A stretch of 36,409 nucleotides of DNA from Bacillota bacterium (GTDB lineage Bacteria > Bacillota > Clostridia > Acetivibrionales > DSM-1351), in the NCBI GenBank assembly GCA_023393115.1, contig JAEWMS010000043.1, forward strand, positions 1-36,409, read 5' to 3'. The position numbers and the translations under genes are program-made. Of this stretch, positions 1 through 7,841 are shown one piece after another. Within the stretch, counting starts at the first letter, position 1, and each line of letters opens with the position of its first letter. The notes beneath the pieces were generated by a model that saw only the letters and a program-made list of their open reading frames with translations, ran no database searches and was not told the DNA's origin.

Positions 1-1
1 C

Positions 2-55
2 AGTGGCTTTTATGACTTAGCCAATGCATACCAGTTAGTGCACGTCAACTATTGA
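2..55 (+). CDS. Group II intron reverse transcriptase/maturase, last 17 codons (partial)
   Basis: The window opens inside a reading frame that ends at TGA 53-55 and encodes a tail reading GFYDLANAYQLVHVNY. This resembles the extreme C-terminus of bacterial group II intron-encoded proteins, and it stops just before domain V of the intron, as expected. Only the tail is present and the body lies upstream of the window. A related upstream part of such a protein (the maturase region) appears at the other window edge (36283-36409). Confidence 0.6.
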   Translation, partial: SGFYDLANAYQLVHVNY

Positions 56-56
56 A

Positions 57-126
57 AGCGCCGTGTACCGAACGGTTTGCACGGTGCTGTGAGAGGACGG
101 CGGTTAGTCACCGCCTCCTACTCGAT
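57..126 (+). mobile_element. Group IIC intron 3' end (domains V and VI)
   Basis: Positions 57-88 fold as a 32-nt domain V: AGCGCCGTG pairs with CACGGTGCT (one G-U pair) around TACC-GAAC-GGTT. The 32-nt length and the CCGAACGG apical part match the IIC class, including the Oceanobacillus iheyensis intron. Positions 91-123 form domain VI (GAG/CTC, AGGA/TCCT, CGGCGG/CCGCC), with an unpaired A at 120 as the predicted branch point. The intron should end at CTCGAT, about position 126. The downstream exon begins with an A-rich tract. Confidence 0.85.
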
Positions 127-148
127 TTTAAAAAAACGCGAAGCGCCT

Positions 149-173
149 TACGGGAGAGACCAGTCTCCCCGTA
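149..173 (-). terminator. Hairpin, possible terminator of the minus-strand membrane gene
   Basis: TACGGG(A)GAGAC pairs with GTCTCCCCGTA, leaving one bulged A. Read on the minus strand it lies just after the stop of the 194-631 gene and is followed about 18 nt later by seven T residues. The T-run is displaced from the stem, so terminator function is uncertain. Confidence 0.35.
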
Positions 174-193
174 TGCCCCACGGTGGATTATGC

Positions 194-631
194 TTAATTT
201 GTGCGCGATTTAGCAAGACTCTTTACGACAAATATAAATACACAGATTAACGAAAAAAGGATTAAAATATCTAAGAAAATATGGTAAGTATCTTTAACAA
301 GAAATGTGTTTGAAGTTGGCAGTATGCGATGTGTCCCCTCGTTTATAAAATAATTGTTATAGCTTTTAATTCCTTGTTCCCCAATAAAATACATTCGGCA
401 TTGAATAAATGCCCAGATAACAAGAAAGGCCGCAATGATATACTTCCCTATTTTGTCTTTCCAAATAAACAATACAGTTGCTATCAAGAAAATAGCCCAC
501 CATACAACATCAATCGGCTCATCTTTGAAGGCAGAAATAACCAACACAAAATCTTTGATTGCAAATCCTGTTATATCGAGTGTAAACCAGACAAACAGTA
601 TTCCGAGGGCAATTATAACAATCTTTTTCAA
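194..631 (-). CDS. Small integral membrane protein of unknown function
   Basis: About 145 residues with four hydrophobic stretches: near residues 3-22, 43-60, 63-82 and 117-138 (the last reading DILILFSLICVFIFVVK). A polar segment of about 35 residues lies between the third and fourth. I do not recognise the family. No ATG fits. A TTG at 631 is 9 nt after GGAGG and is preferred over the TTG at 637, which is only 3 nt from it. A good promoter lies upstream (684-712). The gene is monocistronic and sits next to an intron insertion and a toxin-antitoxin pair, so it is in an accessory patch. Function unknown. Confidence 0.6.
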   Translation of the reverse strand: MKKIVIIALGILFVWFTLDITGFAIKDFVLVISAFKDEPIDVVWWAIFLIATVLFIWKDKIGKYIIAAFLVIWAFIQCRMYFIGEQGIKSYNNYFINEGTHRILPTSNTFLVKDTYHIFLDILILFSLICVFIFVVKSLAKSRTN

Positions 632-683
632 AAACAATTACCTCCCGAAAATCTAAATAATCTCGGCATCGACCGCCAACAGG

Positions 684-712
684 ATTATACCAAAATTTCA
701 GCTCAACAGCAA
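684..712 (-). promoter_or_regulatory. Sigma-A type promoter for the minus-strand membrane gene
   Basis: On the minus strand TTGCTG (712-707) and TATAAT (689-684) are separated by 17 nt. Transcription would start near 677, about 45 nt before the TTG start at 631. Confidence 0.55.
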
Positions 713-813
713 GTCGATAGTTTGTCCGTTAACACGGAGGTGATGCGCTGGGAATAGGTCATACAGAAGGCCCTGCTGCGCCTTACGCTGCTTGTGTTTT
801 CTGCCGAAACAAA

Positions 814-843
814 TTGCATAAGGTATCAAAATTATGATAAAAT
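814..843 (+). promoter_or_regulatory. Candidate promoter of the toxin-antitoxin operon
   Basis: TTGCAT (814-819) and TAAAAT (838-843) are separated by 18 nt, about 40 nt upstream of the antitoxin start. The preceding stretch 713-813 holds no recognisable gene. Confidence 0.35.
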
Positions 844-884
844 AATGCTATAAATTGAGCTAGGTACTATAAGGATGGTGTGTT

Positions 885-1157
885 ATGCCTAATATTAGAC
901 CAATATCAGATCTTAGAAACAACTCCAATGAGATAAGTGAGTTTTGCCGTAATACCCGTGAACCTGTATTTATCACCAAAAATGGAGTTGGTGATATGGT
1001 TGTTATGAATATTGAGGATTATGAAAAACAACAGGCACAGTTAGAACTCTATGCCAAAATGGCTGAAGCCGAAGCTGAAATATTGTCTGGTGAAGAGGGG
1101 ATGGACTTTTTTGAATTTGCCAGAAAGCTGAGGGCTGATGTACATGGAAAAATTTAA
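885..1157 (+). CDS. Type II antitoxin, Phd/YefM family
   Basis: A 90-residue protein with the Phd/YefM pattern. An N-terminal DNA-binding part reads IRPISDLRNNSNEISEFCR, followed by the typical EPVFITKNGVGDMVVMNIED strand-turn-strand and an acidic C-terminal tail that should bind the toxin. The ATG at 885 has AAGGAT 8 nt upstream. It overlaps the toxin gene by about 14 nt, so the two are co-translated, antitoxin first. In this family the antitoxin, with the toxin, usually represses its own promoter. Confidence 0.9.
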   Translation: MPNIRPISDLRNNSNEISEFCRNTREPVFITKNGVGDMVVMNIEDYEKQQAQLELYAKMAEAEAEILSGEEGMDFFEFARKLRADVHGKI

Positions 1158-1446
1158 GATAAAGATTTTTCCATCGGCACAAAAGGATCTTCTTGAGATT
1201 GTAGATTACATCAATACTTTATCTCCGCAGGCAGCGATAAGATATTATGATTTAATTGTTGAAAAAATTGAAAGTATTGCTAAAATACCTGAGCGCTGCC
1301 CACTGGCAAAGGATGTTCAGCTTAAGCTTCGTGGGTACAGAACTTTATATGTGGAGAATTATGTTGTTTTCTATGTAGTTAAGGGAGCTGTTGTAGAAAT
1401 CCGAAGGATACTTTATGCAAGGCGACAATATGTGGATTTGCTTTAA
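1144..1446 (+). CDS. Type II toxin, RelE/ParE superfamily
   Basis: About 100 residues with the RelE/ParE fold signature. It starts FKIKIFPSAQKDLLEIVDYI, has a central helix pair (SPQAAIRYYDLIVEKIESIA), then LRGYRTLYVENYVVFYVV and the C-terminal strand VVEIRRILYARRQY. Family members cleave ribosome-bound mRNA (RelE) or poison gyrase (ParE); the sequence alone does not decide which. ATG 1144 is 9 nt from GAGGG and is preferred to ATG 1138, which is only 3 nt away. It is paired with the Phd-type antitoxin just upstream. Confidence 0.88.
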   Translation: MEKFKIKIFPSAQKDLLEIVDYINTLSPQAAIRYYDLIVEKIESIAKIPERCPLAKDVQLKLRGYRTLYVENYVVFYVVKGAVVEIRRILYARRQYVDLL

Positions 1447-1471
1447 TAAGTAGGTTACAATCTGGCTGTAT

Positions 1472-1501
1472 TTGTATATAGAGAACCCATCATGATATCA
1501 T
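1472..1501 (+). promoter_or_regulatory. Candidate promoter upstream of the PucR-family regulator
   Basis: TTGTAT (1472-1477), 18 nt spacer, TATCAT (1496-1501), about 57 nt before the regulator start. The -10 match is only moderate. Confidence 0.3.
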
Positions 1502-1557
1502 ATAAAATAGTAGAAGCTGTGTGTTTAATCGGTGTTTTATACCGGGGAGAAAAATTT

Positions 1558-2718
1558 ATGTCTATAATGGTTAAGAAACTATACAAAAATGGCACATTCT
1601 TATATAATATGAAGCTGATTGCCGGTCAGAATGGCCTAAGTAACCTTGTACAATGGGTTCATATTATAGAAGACGATAGTGTAATTTCCTTCTTGCATGG
1701 AAACGAATTAGTCTTTACTGCTGGTATATTAAACAATAAAAAAGATTGGCTTCTGAATTTTGCAATAAAATTGAAAGAGGTAAATGCCAGTGCCTTTGTT
1801 GTAAATCTAGGCCCTCACACCAGTGAGATAGAAGATAATGTACTTGATTACTGTAACAAGGAAAACCTGCCGCTTTTCACCATACCGTGGGAAACGAGAA
1901 TGGTAGACATGACAAGGGATTTTTGCCACAGAATACTCAATAATGTACAAATCGAGAATGACCTTTCCACAACCATAAAAAATATAGTATTTAATGTTGG
2001 AGATCTGGAAACTCAGATACTACAGCTTGAAAGATATGGCTGTCAAAGAGACAGCATGCTTTGCTTTATAAGTATAACAATCAACAATCTTGGAAATGCA
2101 AGTTTTGAGGACTACCATGATGAGATTCAAATGATTGCAGAGAAGATTGCAAAAAGCATACACGAATTGTATATATCTTTTTTATACCAGGACAGTTTGA
2201 TATTAGCGCTTATAAACTATACTGACACAGAGATAGATACGTTTGTCAAGGAATTCTTTGAAAATGCCAACAGCAGATTAAAGCAATTTAATATTCACAT
2301 GGGGGTTAGTCCTAATCGGCCGGGCCTCAATAACCAGAATAAAAACTTTGAAAAGGCAACTTCAGCTATGAAAATGGCTTGTAATCTTAAAGAAAAATAT
2401 TTGTACTATGATAAGCTCGGTATTTACAAAATATTGTATGCCACAAATGACAAGGGGATTTTAAGAAGCTTTTACAATGACACCATTGGTAAATTGGTTG
2501 CTTATGATAGACAAAACAATTCAAAATTCACAGAGCTTTTGCGCATTTATCTTGAGAATAACGGAAGCATACAACTGGTATCAGAAAAACTGTATGTACA
2601 TAGAAATACTGTTCTGAATCATCTTAAGAAAATTGAGAGTATTGTGGGAGTCGATCCTCTGGAATTGGAAGGCCGTGTTAACCTTTATATGGCGTTCTAC
2701 ATAAAAGACATTTTGTAA
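1558..2718 (+). CDS. PucR family transcriptional regulator, likely controller of the pyrimidine catabolism cluster
   Basis: A 386-residue cytoplasmic DNA-binding protein. Residues about 10-125 form the PucR N-terminal sensor domain, with LVQWVHIIEDDSVISFLHG and ELVFTAGIL. The middle resembles the GGDEF-like linker of the CdaR/PucR group (GVSPNRPGLN, KATSAMKMAC). The last 60 residues are the PucR-type helix-turn-helix (YLENNGSIQLVSEKLYVHRN, TVLNHLKKIESIVGVDPLEL). The ATG at 1558 follows GGGGAG by 8-9 nt, so longer in-frame versions from 1492 are unlikely. B. subtilis PucR controls purine catabolism. Here the neighbours degrade pyrimidines, so it is inferred to sense a pyrimidine or an intermediate. 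Confidence 0.85.
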   Translation: MSIMVKKLYKNGTFLYNMKLIAGQNGLSNLVQWVHIIEDDSVISFLHGNELVFTAGILNNKKDWLLNFAIKLKEVNASAFVVNLGPHTSEIEDNVLDYCNKENLPLFTIPWETRMVDMTRDFCHRILNNVQIENDLSTTIKNIVFNVGDLETQILQLERYGCQRDSMLCFISITINNLGNASFEDYHDEIQMIAEKIAKSIHELYISFLYQDSLILALINYTDTEIDTFVKEFFENANSRLKQFNIHMGVSPNRPGLNNQNKNFEKATSAMKMACNLKEKYLYYDKLGIYKILYATNDKGILRSFYNDTIGKLVAYDRQNNSKFTELLRIYLENNGSIQLVSEKLYVHRNTVLNHLKKIESIVGVDPLELEGRVNLYMAFYIKDIL

Positions 2719-3124
2719 TATATCTTACCAGAATAATGCAAGGCTAATATGGGGCTTATATATAGAACTTGTGCAGAAGCACAGGAGTGCTGCTTACTTA
2801 TCATAAAATTATGAAAGTCTTCAAAAATGAAAGATTTACATAGCAAAAATGCATACGAATATTTTAATGAGCCGGGTGATTATATCGAAAAAATAGCAGA
2901 AATACAATGTTCGCTTTGGTCTTATATATAAATTGATGTGTCGGTGCGATGGTGGATGAAATTTTTGAAATGTGAAATTTCATTCATATTTTAGGGCCAA
3001 ATATAAGTTTTAGTCTGAAAATGTAAATTGTATATAAAATGATGCATGGTTATTATCGATTAATGACATAAAATTATTATACTTACTATAATATCCGCTT
3101 TAGCCATATAAAATTGTATTTTTG
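2719..3124. other. AT-rich intergenic stretch, no convincing gene
   Basis: About 400 nt between the regulator and the control region of the aminotransferase. It contains one short open frame (2827-2931, 34 codons, MKDLHSKNAYEYFN...) without a ribosome binding site or a recognisable family, perhaps decayed coding sequence. I see no terminator close behind the regulator gene. Confidence 0.5.
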
Positions 3125-3142
3125 CTTGTGCATATGCACAAG
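3125..3142. promoter_or_regulatory. Perfect 18-bp palindrome, candidate operator
   Basis: CTTGTGCATATGCACAAG is a perfect palindrome centred about 30 nt upstream of the -35 box of the promoter at 3163-3192. Related partial sites follow: GGCACGTGCAAT near 3376 and CATATTGCACG near 3425. The position suits an activator site, for which the PucR-family protein is the obvious candidate (inference). Confidence 0.5.
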
Positions 3143-3162
3143 AATGTTTGGATGATTGTCAA

Positions 3163-3192
3163 TTGCAATGTTGTATGATTTCGTTTTATAAT
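3163..3192 (+). promoter_or_regulatory. Sigma-A type promoter of the aminotransferase leader
   Basis: TTGCAA (3163-3168), 18 nt spacer, TATAAT (3187-3192). Transcription should start near 3199. The next 23 nt carry a small GTTG-AAAA-CAAC hairpin and then the terminator at 3222-3260. Confidence 0.55.
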
Positions 3193-3221
3193 AAATACAA
3201 GTTGAAAACAACGTTAAATGA

Positions 3222-3260
3222 AGCGACGGAGCTTACTTAAGAGCTCTGTCGCTTTTTTTT
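3222..3260 (+). terminator. Strong intrinsic terminator in the leader of the aminotransferase gene
   Basis: GCGACGGAGCT pairs with AGCTCTGTCGC (one G-U pair), followed by eight T residues. It lies about 23 nt after the predicted transcription start and about 195 nt before the aminotransferase start. It could be an attenuator, the end of a ~60-nt small RNA, or the distant end of the pucR transcript. Confidence 0.85.
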
Positions 3261-3454
3261 GTTTTAGAAATTGATTAATTGAAAAGTACTCGTATTTCAC
3301 TGATGATATGCGGTGCATAAGAAAATTCTTTAATAAATTTCTATATTGATAGCATTTAGGCACAAAAAAATATTTGGCACGTGCAATAAATTGAATTTAA
3401 AGTCCATGCTGTTTTGGGGAAATTCATATTGCACGAAGCAGAAATGGAGTTGTT

Positions 3455-4780
3455 ATGAACAGTGATGAAATCAAAGTTACATTAAAAAAATATAATCTGC
3501 AATCATGGAGCAAGCAGAAAAACATAAATCCTATTTCGGTAGAAAAGGCTTCAGGAATGTACTTCTGGGATTATGAAGGAAATCGTTACTCCGATATGTC
3601 TTCTCAGTTGGTTAATCTAAATCTTGGTTTTGGAAATAAAGAAATAGGTGATGCACTAAAAGCTCAAATTGATCAGTTTTGTTTCATCGGACCCTCTTAT
3701 GGTGCAGAATCCAGAGCGAAACTGGCTAAAAAAATAATTGAACTCATGCCGGATAATATGGGCAAGGTTTTCTTTACCAATGCAGGAGCTGAATCCAATG
3801 AAAATGCTATTAAAATAGCAAGAATGTATACCGGCAAAAACAAGATATTCAGTCGTTACAGAAGCTACCACGGATCTTCCTTCGGTTCGGGAAACCTTAC
3901 AGGAGAACCCAGAAGATATACTTTGGAGCCTGGTATTCCCGGTTTTGTAAAGTTTTTTGATCCGTATATCTACAGAGAAGCCGTTGAGTTTAAATCAGAA
4001 GAAGAGGCTACAAAATATTATCTTGCAAAATTGGAAGAGCAGATTCAGTATGAAGGAGCTAATTCGGTGGCAGCAATAGTTCTGGAGACCATTACAGGAT
4101 CAAACGGAATCATAATTCCTCCAAAAGGGTATATGCCAGGCGTAAGAGCGTTATGTGACAAATACAATATTTTAATGATATGCGATGAGGTAATGACCGG
4201 CTGGTGCAGAACAGGAAGAATGTTTGGATTTCAGAACTTTGATGTAAAACCGGATATTGTAACCTTTGCAAAAGGTGTTACCTGTGGTTATATACCACTT
4301 GGTGGAGTAGTAGTAGCAAGCAAAATTGCCGAATACTTCGATGACAATTTGTTATCCTGCGGACTTACATACAGCGGACACCCATTGGCTTGTGCAGCAG
4401 GAGTTGCATGCATTGAATTTTATGAAAAACACAATATAGCTGGTAATGTAAATAAAGTAGGGAAAGTTCTAGGTGAAATTTTAGATAAAATGAAGGAAAA
4501 ACATCCAAGCGTAGGAGATGTCCGTTATATAGGCTTATTTTCTGCAGTGGAGCTTGTGAGGGATAAAGCCACTAAAGAGCCCATTGTTCCTTACGGTAAA
4601 GATCCCGACGGTATTATGGGTAAAATTCTCGGCAAGCTTAAAGAACGCAGATTTATGACTTATACCCATGAAAATATGATTCTTGTAGCTCCTCCACTTA
4701 TTATTACAGAAGAACAGCTGCAAGAAGAAATGGTTAAGCTTGATGATGTACTTACTATTGTAGATAAAGAGTTTATCTAG
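3455..4780 (+). CDS. Class III aminotransferase, probable beta-alanine (omega-amino acid) aminotransferase
   Basis: A 441-residue, PLP-dependent fold-type I enzyme of the usual length. It has the cofactor-binding pattern FFTNAGAESNENAIKIAR, the conserved CDEVMTGWCRTGRMFG (Asp that contacts the pyridine nitrogen) and the Schiff-base lysine K273 in TFAKGVTCGYIPLGG. Family members move the amino group of omega-amino acids to pyruvate or 2-oxoglutarate. Next to a complete reductive pyrimidine set, the likely substrate is beta-alanine (from uracil) or 3-aminoisobutyrate (from thymine), giving malonate or methylmalonate semialdehyde. The downstream dehydrogenase can remove that aldehyde. Substrate is inference; the aminotransferase class is firm. 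Confidence 0.85.
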   Translation: MNSDEIKVTLKKYNLQSWSKQKNINPISVEKASGMYFWDYEGNRYSDMSSQLVNLNLGFGNKEIGDALKAQIDQFCFIGPSYGAESRAKLAKKIIELMPDNMGKVFFTNAGAESNENAIKIARMYTGKNKIFSRYRSYHGSSFGSGNLTGEPRRYTLEPGIPGFVKFFDPYIYREAVEFKSEEEATKYYLAKLEEQIQYEGANSVAAIVLETITGSNGIIIPPKGYMPGVRALCDKYNILMICDEVMTGWCRTGRMFGFQNFDVKPDIVTFAKGVTCGYIPLGGVVVASKIAEYFDDNLLSCGLTYSGHPLACAAGVACIEFYEKHNIAGNVNKVGKVLGEILDKMKEKHPSVGDVRYIGLFSAVELVRDKATKEPIVPYGKDPDGIMGKILGKLKERRFMTYTHENMILVAPPLIITEEQLQEEMVKLDDVLTIVDKEFI

Positions 4781-4835
4781 TATTCAGGTGTCTTATGTAA
4801 CATCAGGTTAGTGACTTGAACGTTAACATATATTA

Positions 4836-4881
4836 TTTACGAATATATTTACGAATACTATTTACGAAAATTATTTACGAA
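4836..4881 (+). repeat. Four direct copies of TTTACGAA with 12-13 bp period
   Basis: TTTACGAA occurs at 4836, 4848, 4861 and 4874, ending about 30 nt before the dehydrogenase start. The one-helical-turn-plus spacing could be a multi-site operator or a slippage-derived minisatellite. Reading through it yields the spurious N-terminal extension YYLRIYLRI. Confidence 0.8.
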
Positions 4882-4911
4882 TTGCTGCAGTCGGCAGCGT
4901 ATGGAGGCAGT

Positions 4912-6063
4912 ATGGCTTACAAATTTATACTACCCAGGCAAACTTTTATTGGCTTTGATGCATTAAAGGAAAGTGAAGCCATCATAAAAGGTTTGGGTAA
5001 AAAAGCACTTATTGTTACCGGTAAAAATGTCACCAGATCGGGTGCGGTACAAACTTTAACAGATACCCTTTTAAACTCCAAAATTATTTCAGAATTATTT
5101 AATGATATAACCGGAGAGCCTACAGTAGAAATGATTGAGGCTGGTGTAAAAAGATACAGGGAAACGGGCTGTGATTTCATTATTGCCATAGGAGGGGGAA
5201 GCCCCCTTGACAGTGCAAAAGCAATAGCTGCTATGTCGGTACTGGAAGGGCGAGTTTCGGACTATATGGGTAAGGAGATAGAGGGGAAATTTCCACCAAT
5301 GGTTTTAATACCCACAACTGCTGGTACCGGTTCTGAAGCAACAAAATTCACAATAATTACTGATACAGTCAAAAACATAAAAATGCTGCTGAAGGGTGAC
5401 TCTCTGCTGCCTGACTTGGCAATAGTTGATCCGAAGTTTACACTTACAGCGCCTCCCGAAGTCACAGCAGCAACTGGAATGGATGCCCTGACCCATGCGG
5501 TGGAAGCGTATACCTCCAGAAAAGGAAATTCTCTCACCGATATATATGCGCTGAGCGCCATCAAAAGAATTTTTACATATCTACCCGTTGCATACAACGA
5601 CGGAAACAACCTGAAAGCAAGAGAAGAGATGGCAATAGCAGCATTTGAAGCAGGAGTTTGCATCAACAACGCGTCGGTAACTCTGGTACATGGTATGAGC
5701 AGACCAATAGGGGCCCTGTTTCATGTACCTCACGGAATATCAAATGCCATGCTAATAAAGGAATGCCTGAAATATGTGATGGATGGCTGCTATTGGAGAT
5801 TTGCAGCAATATCCAGGGCAATAGGTGCGACAGACGGAATGGCTGACGATAAGGAAGCCGCTCGGGCCTTTATTCAAAAGCTATCAGAGCTTTGCATACA
5901 TTTAAAAATACCCACCTTAAAAGAGTATGGAATCAGTAAGGATGAGTTTGACCGGGTAAAAGACAAAATGGCACAGGATGCAATGGCAAGCGGTAGTCCT
6001 TCAAACACCATAAAAGAGGTAACAAAGGATGACCTCCTGGTCATATATAACAAGCTTTGGTGA
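4912..6063 (+). CDS. Iron-containing alcohol dehydrogenase, probable malonate semialdehyde reductase
   Basis: A 383-residue member of the group III (iron-type) alcohol dehydrogenases. The NAD(P)-binding loop is GGGSPLDSAK (94-103), followed by PTTAGTGSEAT. The metal ligands are visible as D191 and H195 (GMDALTHAVEAY), H260 (TLVHGMSRP) and H274 (FHVPHG), with the same spacing as in FucO. The start is ATG 4912 with GGAGG 4 nt upstream; the open frame back to 4816 is non-family sequence made of the direct repeats. It lies 131 nt behind the aminotransferase. The inferred role is reduction of malonate semialdehyde to 3-hydroxypropionate, which would regenerate NAD(P)+. A general aldehyde reductase role cannot be excluded. 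Confidence 0.85.
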   Translation: MAYKFILPRQTFIGFDALKESEAIIKGLGKKALIVTGKNVTRSGAVQTLTDTLLNSKIISELFNDITGEPTVEMIEAGVKRYRETGCDFIIAIGGGSPLDSAKAIAAMSVLEGRVSDYMGKEIEGKFPPMVLIPTTAGTGSEATKFTIITDTVKNIKMLLKGDSLLPDLAIVDPKFTLTAPPEVTAATGMDALTHAVEAYTSRKGNSLTDIYALSAIKRIFTYLPVAYNDGNNLKAREEMAIAAFEAGVCINNASVTLVHGMSRPIGALFHVPHGISNAMLIKECLKYVMDGCYWRFAAISRAIGATDGMADDKEAARAFIQKLSELCIHLKIPTLKEYGISKDEFDRVKDKMAQDAMASGSPSNTIKEVTKDDLLVIYNKLW

Positions 6064-6101
6064 GTAGTGTAACTTAATAGAGATTTATTTTAACTGATTA
6101 C

Positions 6102-6132
6102 AATGGCGTAAAACGAATAGTTTTACGCCATT
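6102..6132 (+). terminator. Hairpin after the alcohol dehydrogenase gene
   Basis: AATGGCGTAAAAC and GTTTTACGCCATT form a perfect 13-bp stem with a 5-nt loop. Only a short T tract follows (TTTTG, overlapping the stem end), so termination may be partial. It would separate the aminotransferase/dehydrogenase unit from the transporter/enzyme unit. Confidence 0.6.
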
Positions 6133-6178
6133 TTGCGTTGTTATCAGTTAAAAATGTAAATAAGTGGAGGGATTGGAT

Positions 6179-7012
6179 ATGCTTCTAGCTAAAAAAATAA
6201 ACGACGATTACAGGAGAGATTTACTTTCCGATACAGAGGATTTGGAAACCGGAATAAAAATTGAAAATTTATCGGTGCAGTTTCCCGACAAAAACGGCGG
6301 TGAACCGGTGATAGCCCTTCAGGATATCAATCTTGAAATAAAGCCTGGAGAATTTGTTTCTTTGGTAGGACCTTCGGGCTGCGGGAAAACAACACTGCTC
6401 AGAACAATAGCCGATTTGCAGCAGCCAACATCAGGAACCATATCCATCAGAGGTTTGACACCACGTGAAATAAGACTTCAGCAGAAGTTTGGGATTGTTT
6501 TTCAGAACCCGGTTTTGTACGACTGGCGTACCGTAAGAAGAAATGTTTGTATGCCAATGGAGATAATGGGCATACCCAAAAAGGAACGTACCGCCCGTGT
6601 CACACAGATGCTTGAATTAGTTGGCCTGTATAATTTCGGAAAAAAGCATCCTCATGAATTGAGCGGAGGTATGCAGCAGAGAGTTGGTATAGCCAGAGCC
6701 CTGGCTCTCCGTCCTGAGATTCTCCTCATGGATGAACCATTCTCGGCGCTTGATGAATTTACAAAGGAAAAACTGCATCTGGATTTGCAAAACATCTGGA
6801 GTAAAACAAAGAAATCAATTGTTTTTGTAACTCACAATATTCAGGAAGCAGTATTTCTATCGGATAAAGTGGTAGTGCTTTCCCCTCATCCCGGAAGAGT
6901 TTCGGCTGTTGTGGATATAAACCTCCCCAGGCCAAGAGGGTTGGAGGTAAGAGATACTGTAGAATTCAATTCGCTGGTTTCGAAGGTAAGAAACAGTTTT
7001 GAGGGGGTATAG
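6179..7012 (+). CDS. ABC transporter ATPase, NitT/TauT (SsuB/TauB/ThiZ) type
   Basis: A 277-residue cytoplasmic ATPase of an importer. Walker A GPSGCGKTTLLR, Q-loop VFQNPVLYDW, signature LSGGMQQRVGIARAL, Walker B ILLMDEPFSALD and switch VTHNIQEAV are all intact. The start is ATG 6179, 8 nt after GGAGG; the in-frame GTG at 6164 lies inside that site. The gene is followed 2 nt later by a permease. The NitT/TauT class brings in small organic solutes such as taurine, sulfonates and thiamine-type pyrimidines. Given the neighbours, the cargo is probably a pyrimidine base or ring-opened intermediate (inference). Confidence 0.9.
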   Translation: MLLAKKINDDYRRDLLSDTEDLETGIKIENLSVQFPDKNGGEPVIALQDINLEIKPGEFVSLVGPSGCGKTTLLRTIADLQQPTSGTISIRGLTPREIRLQQKFGIVFQNPVLYDWRTVRRNVCMPMEIMGIPKKERTARVTQMLELVGLYNFGKKHPHELSGGMQQRVGIARALALRPEILLMDEPFSALDEFTKEKLHLDLQNIWSKTKKSIVFVTHNIQEAVFLSDKVVVLSPHPGRVSAVVDINLPRPRGLEVRDTVEFNSLVSKVRNSFEGV

Positions 7013-7014
7013 AT

Positions 7015-7827
7015 TTGAACAGAGTAAAAAGAGTTTTATCCTCAAAGCAGATGGTAACCCTTGTTTGGGTCATTGGTCTGATTATAGTCTGGGAAATTGC
7101 AGCATCAGCCATTGCACAAACTAAAAGAACACCAGAGAATGTTCTTCCTCACATTTACCAGATTGTTGACTCAGTATTCAGTCAGAAGCTTGTAAACGGC
7201 AGTCAGACAGCCTCGCAAATTGTCCTCAGCAACGCTGCAGTTACATTGGTAAGAGCGGGAATAGGTTTTCTTATCGGAAGTGCAATAGGTTTTATCTTAG
7301 CATTATTAATGAATATGTTTTTATCTCTTGAAAAAATAGCTTTTCCTTATTTAATGATTATTCAGATGATACCTATTCTGGGTATGGCCCCTATAGTTTT
7401 GGCCATTACAAAGGATATTGATAAAAGCAGAATTGTAATTGCTGCAATACTAACCTTCTATCCGGTAGCAACAAATACTCTGGCCGGATTCAAGGCAGTT
7501 GAAAAGGAGAAGCATGAATTGATGTATTCTATTGCAGCAAAGAAGATAGATATCTACAAAAAGCTGCTTATACCATTCTGCTTACCATACTTCTTTACAG
7601 GCCTAAAAATATCCGCTCCAATGGCTATTACGGCATCAATCCTGGTTGATACCCTGCAGGGCGGCGGAGGGCTGGGGTGTATGCTCTCCCAATCCTTAAA
7701 GCATGCCATGAGTATATATGTGTTCTGGCAGATTGTATTCTTCAGTGCCATAATAGGAATTTTAAGTTTTTATCTTATGTCAGTAATTGAAAAATTGGTA
7801 TCACCCTATAAAAAAGTTAGAAGATGA
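7015..7827 (+). CDS. ABC transporter permease 1, NitT/TauT type
   Basis: A 270-residue membrane protein with about six hydrophobic segments: near residues 12-31, 75-98, 105-128, 137-155, 185-210 and 235-255. The binding-protein-dependent transport coupling loop is AAKKIDIYKKLLIPFCLPYF. The start is TTG 7015, 7 nt after GAGGGGG. It overlaps the control sequence at the ATPase end, so translation is probably coupled. With the second permease it should form a heterodimeric pore. A Gly-rich stretch (TLQGGGGLGCML) sits in the position typical of this family. Confidence 0.88.
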   Translation: MNRVKRVLSSKQMVTLVWVIGLIIVWEIAASAIAQTKRTPENVLPHIYQIVDSVFSQKLVNGSQTASQIVLSNAAVTLVRAGIGFLIGSAIGFILALLMNMFLSLEKIAFPYLMIIQMIPILGMAPIVLAITKDIDKSRIVIAAILTFYPVATNTLAGFKAVEKEKHELMYSIAAKKIDIYKKLLIPFCLPYFFTGLKISAPMAITASILVDTLQGGGGLGCMLSQSLKHAMSIYVFWQIVFFSAIIGILSFYLMSVIEKLVSPYKKVRR

Positions 7828-7841
7828 TGAGGTGAATGCGT

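Noticed and set aside
2827..2931. 34-codon open frame in the intergenic region
   Set aside because: There is no ribosome site, no recognisable family and it is short; mentioned only as possible decayed sequence.
3374..3440. Sigma-54 promoter before the aminotransferase
   Set aside because: TTGGCAC and TTGCAC-like words occur, but no GG and GC pair has the required 10-nt separation.
4816..4911. N-terminal extension of the iron alcohol dehydrogenase frame
   Set aside because: It has no ribosome site, encodes non-family sequence generated by the TTTACGAA repeats, and the ATG at 4912 has GGAGG.
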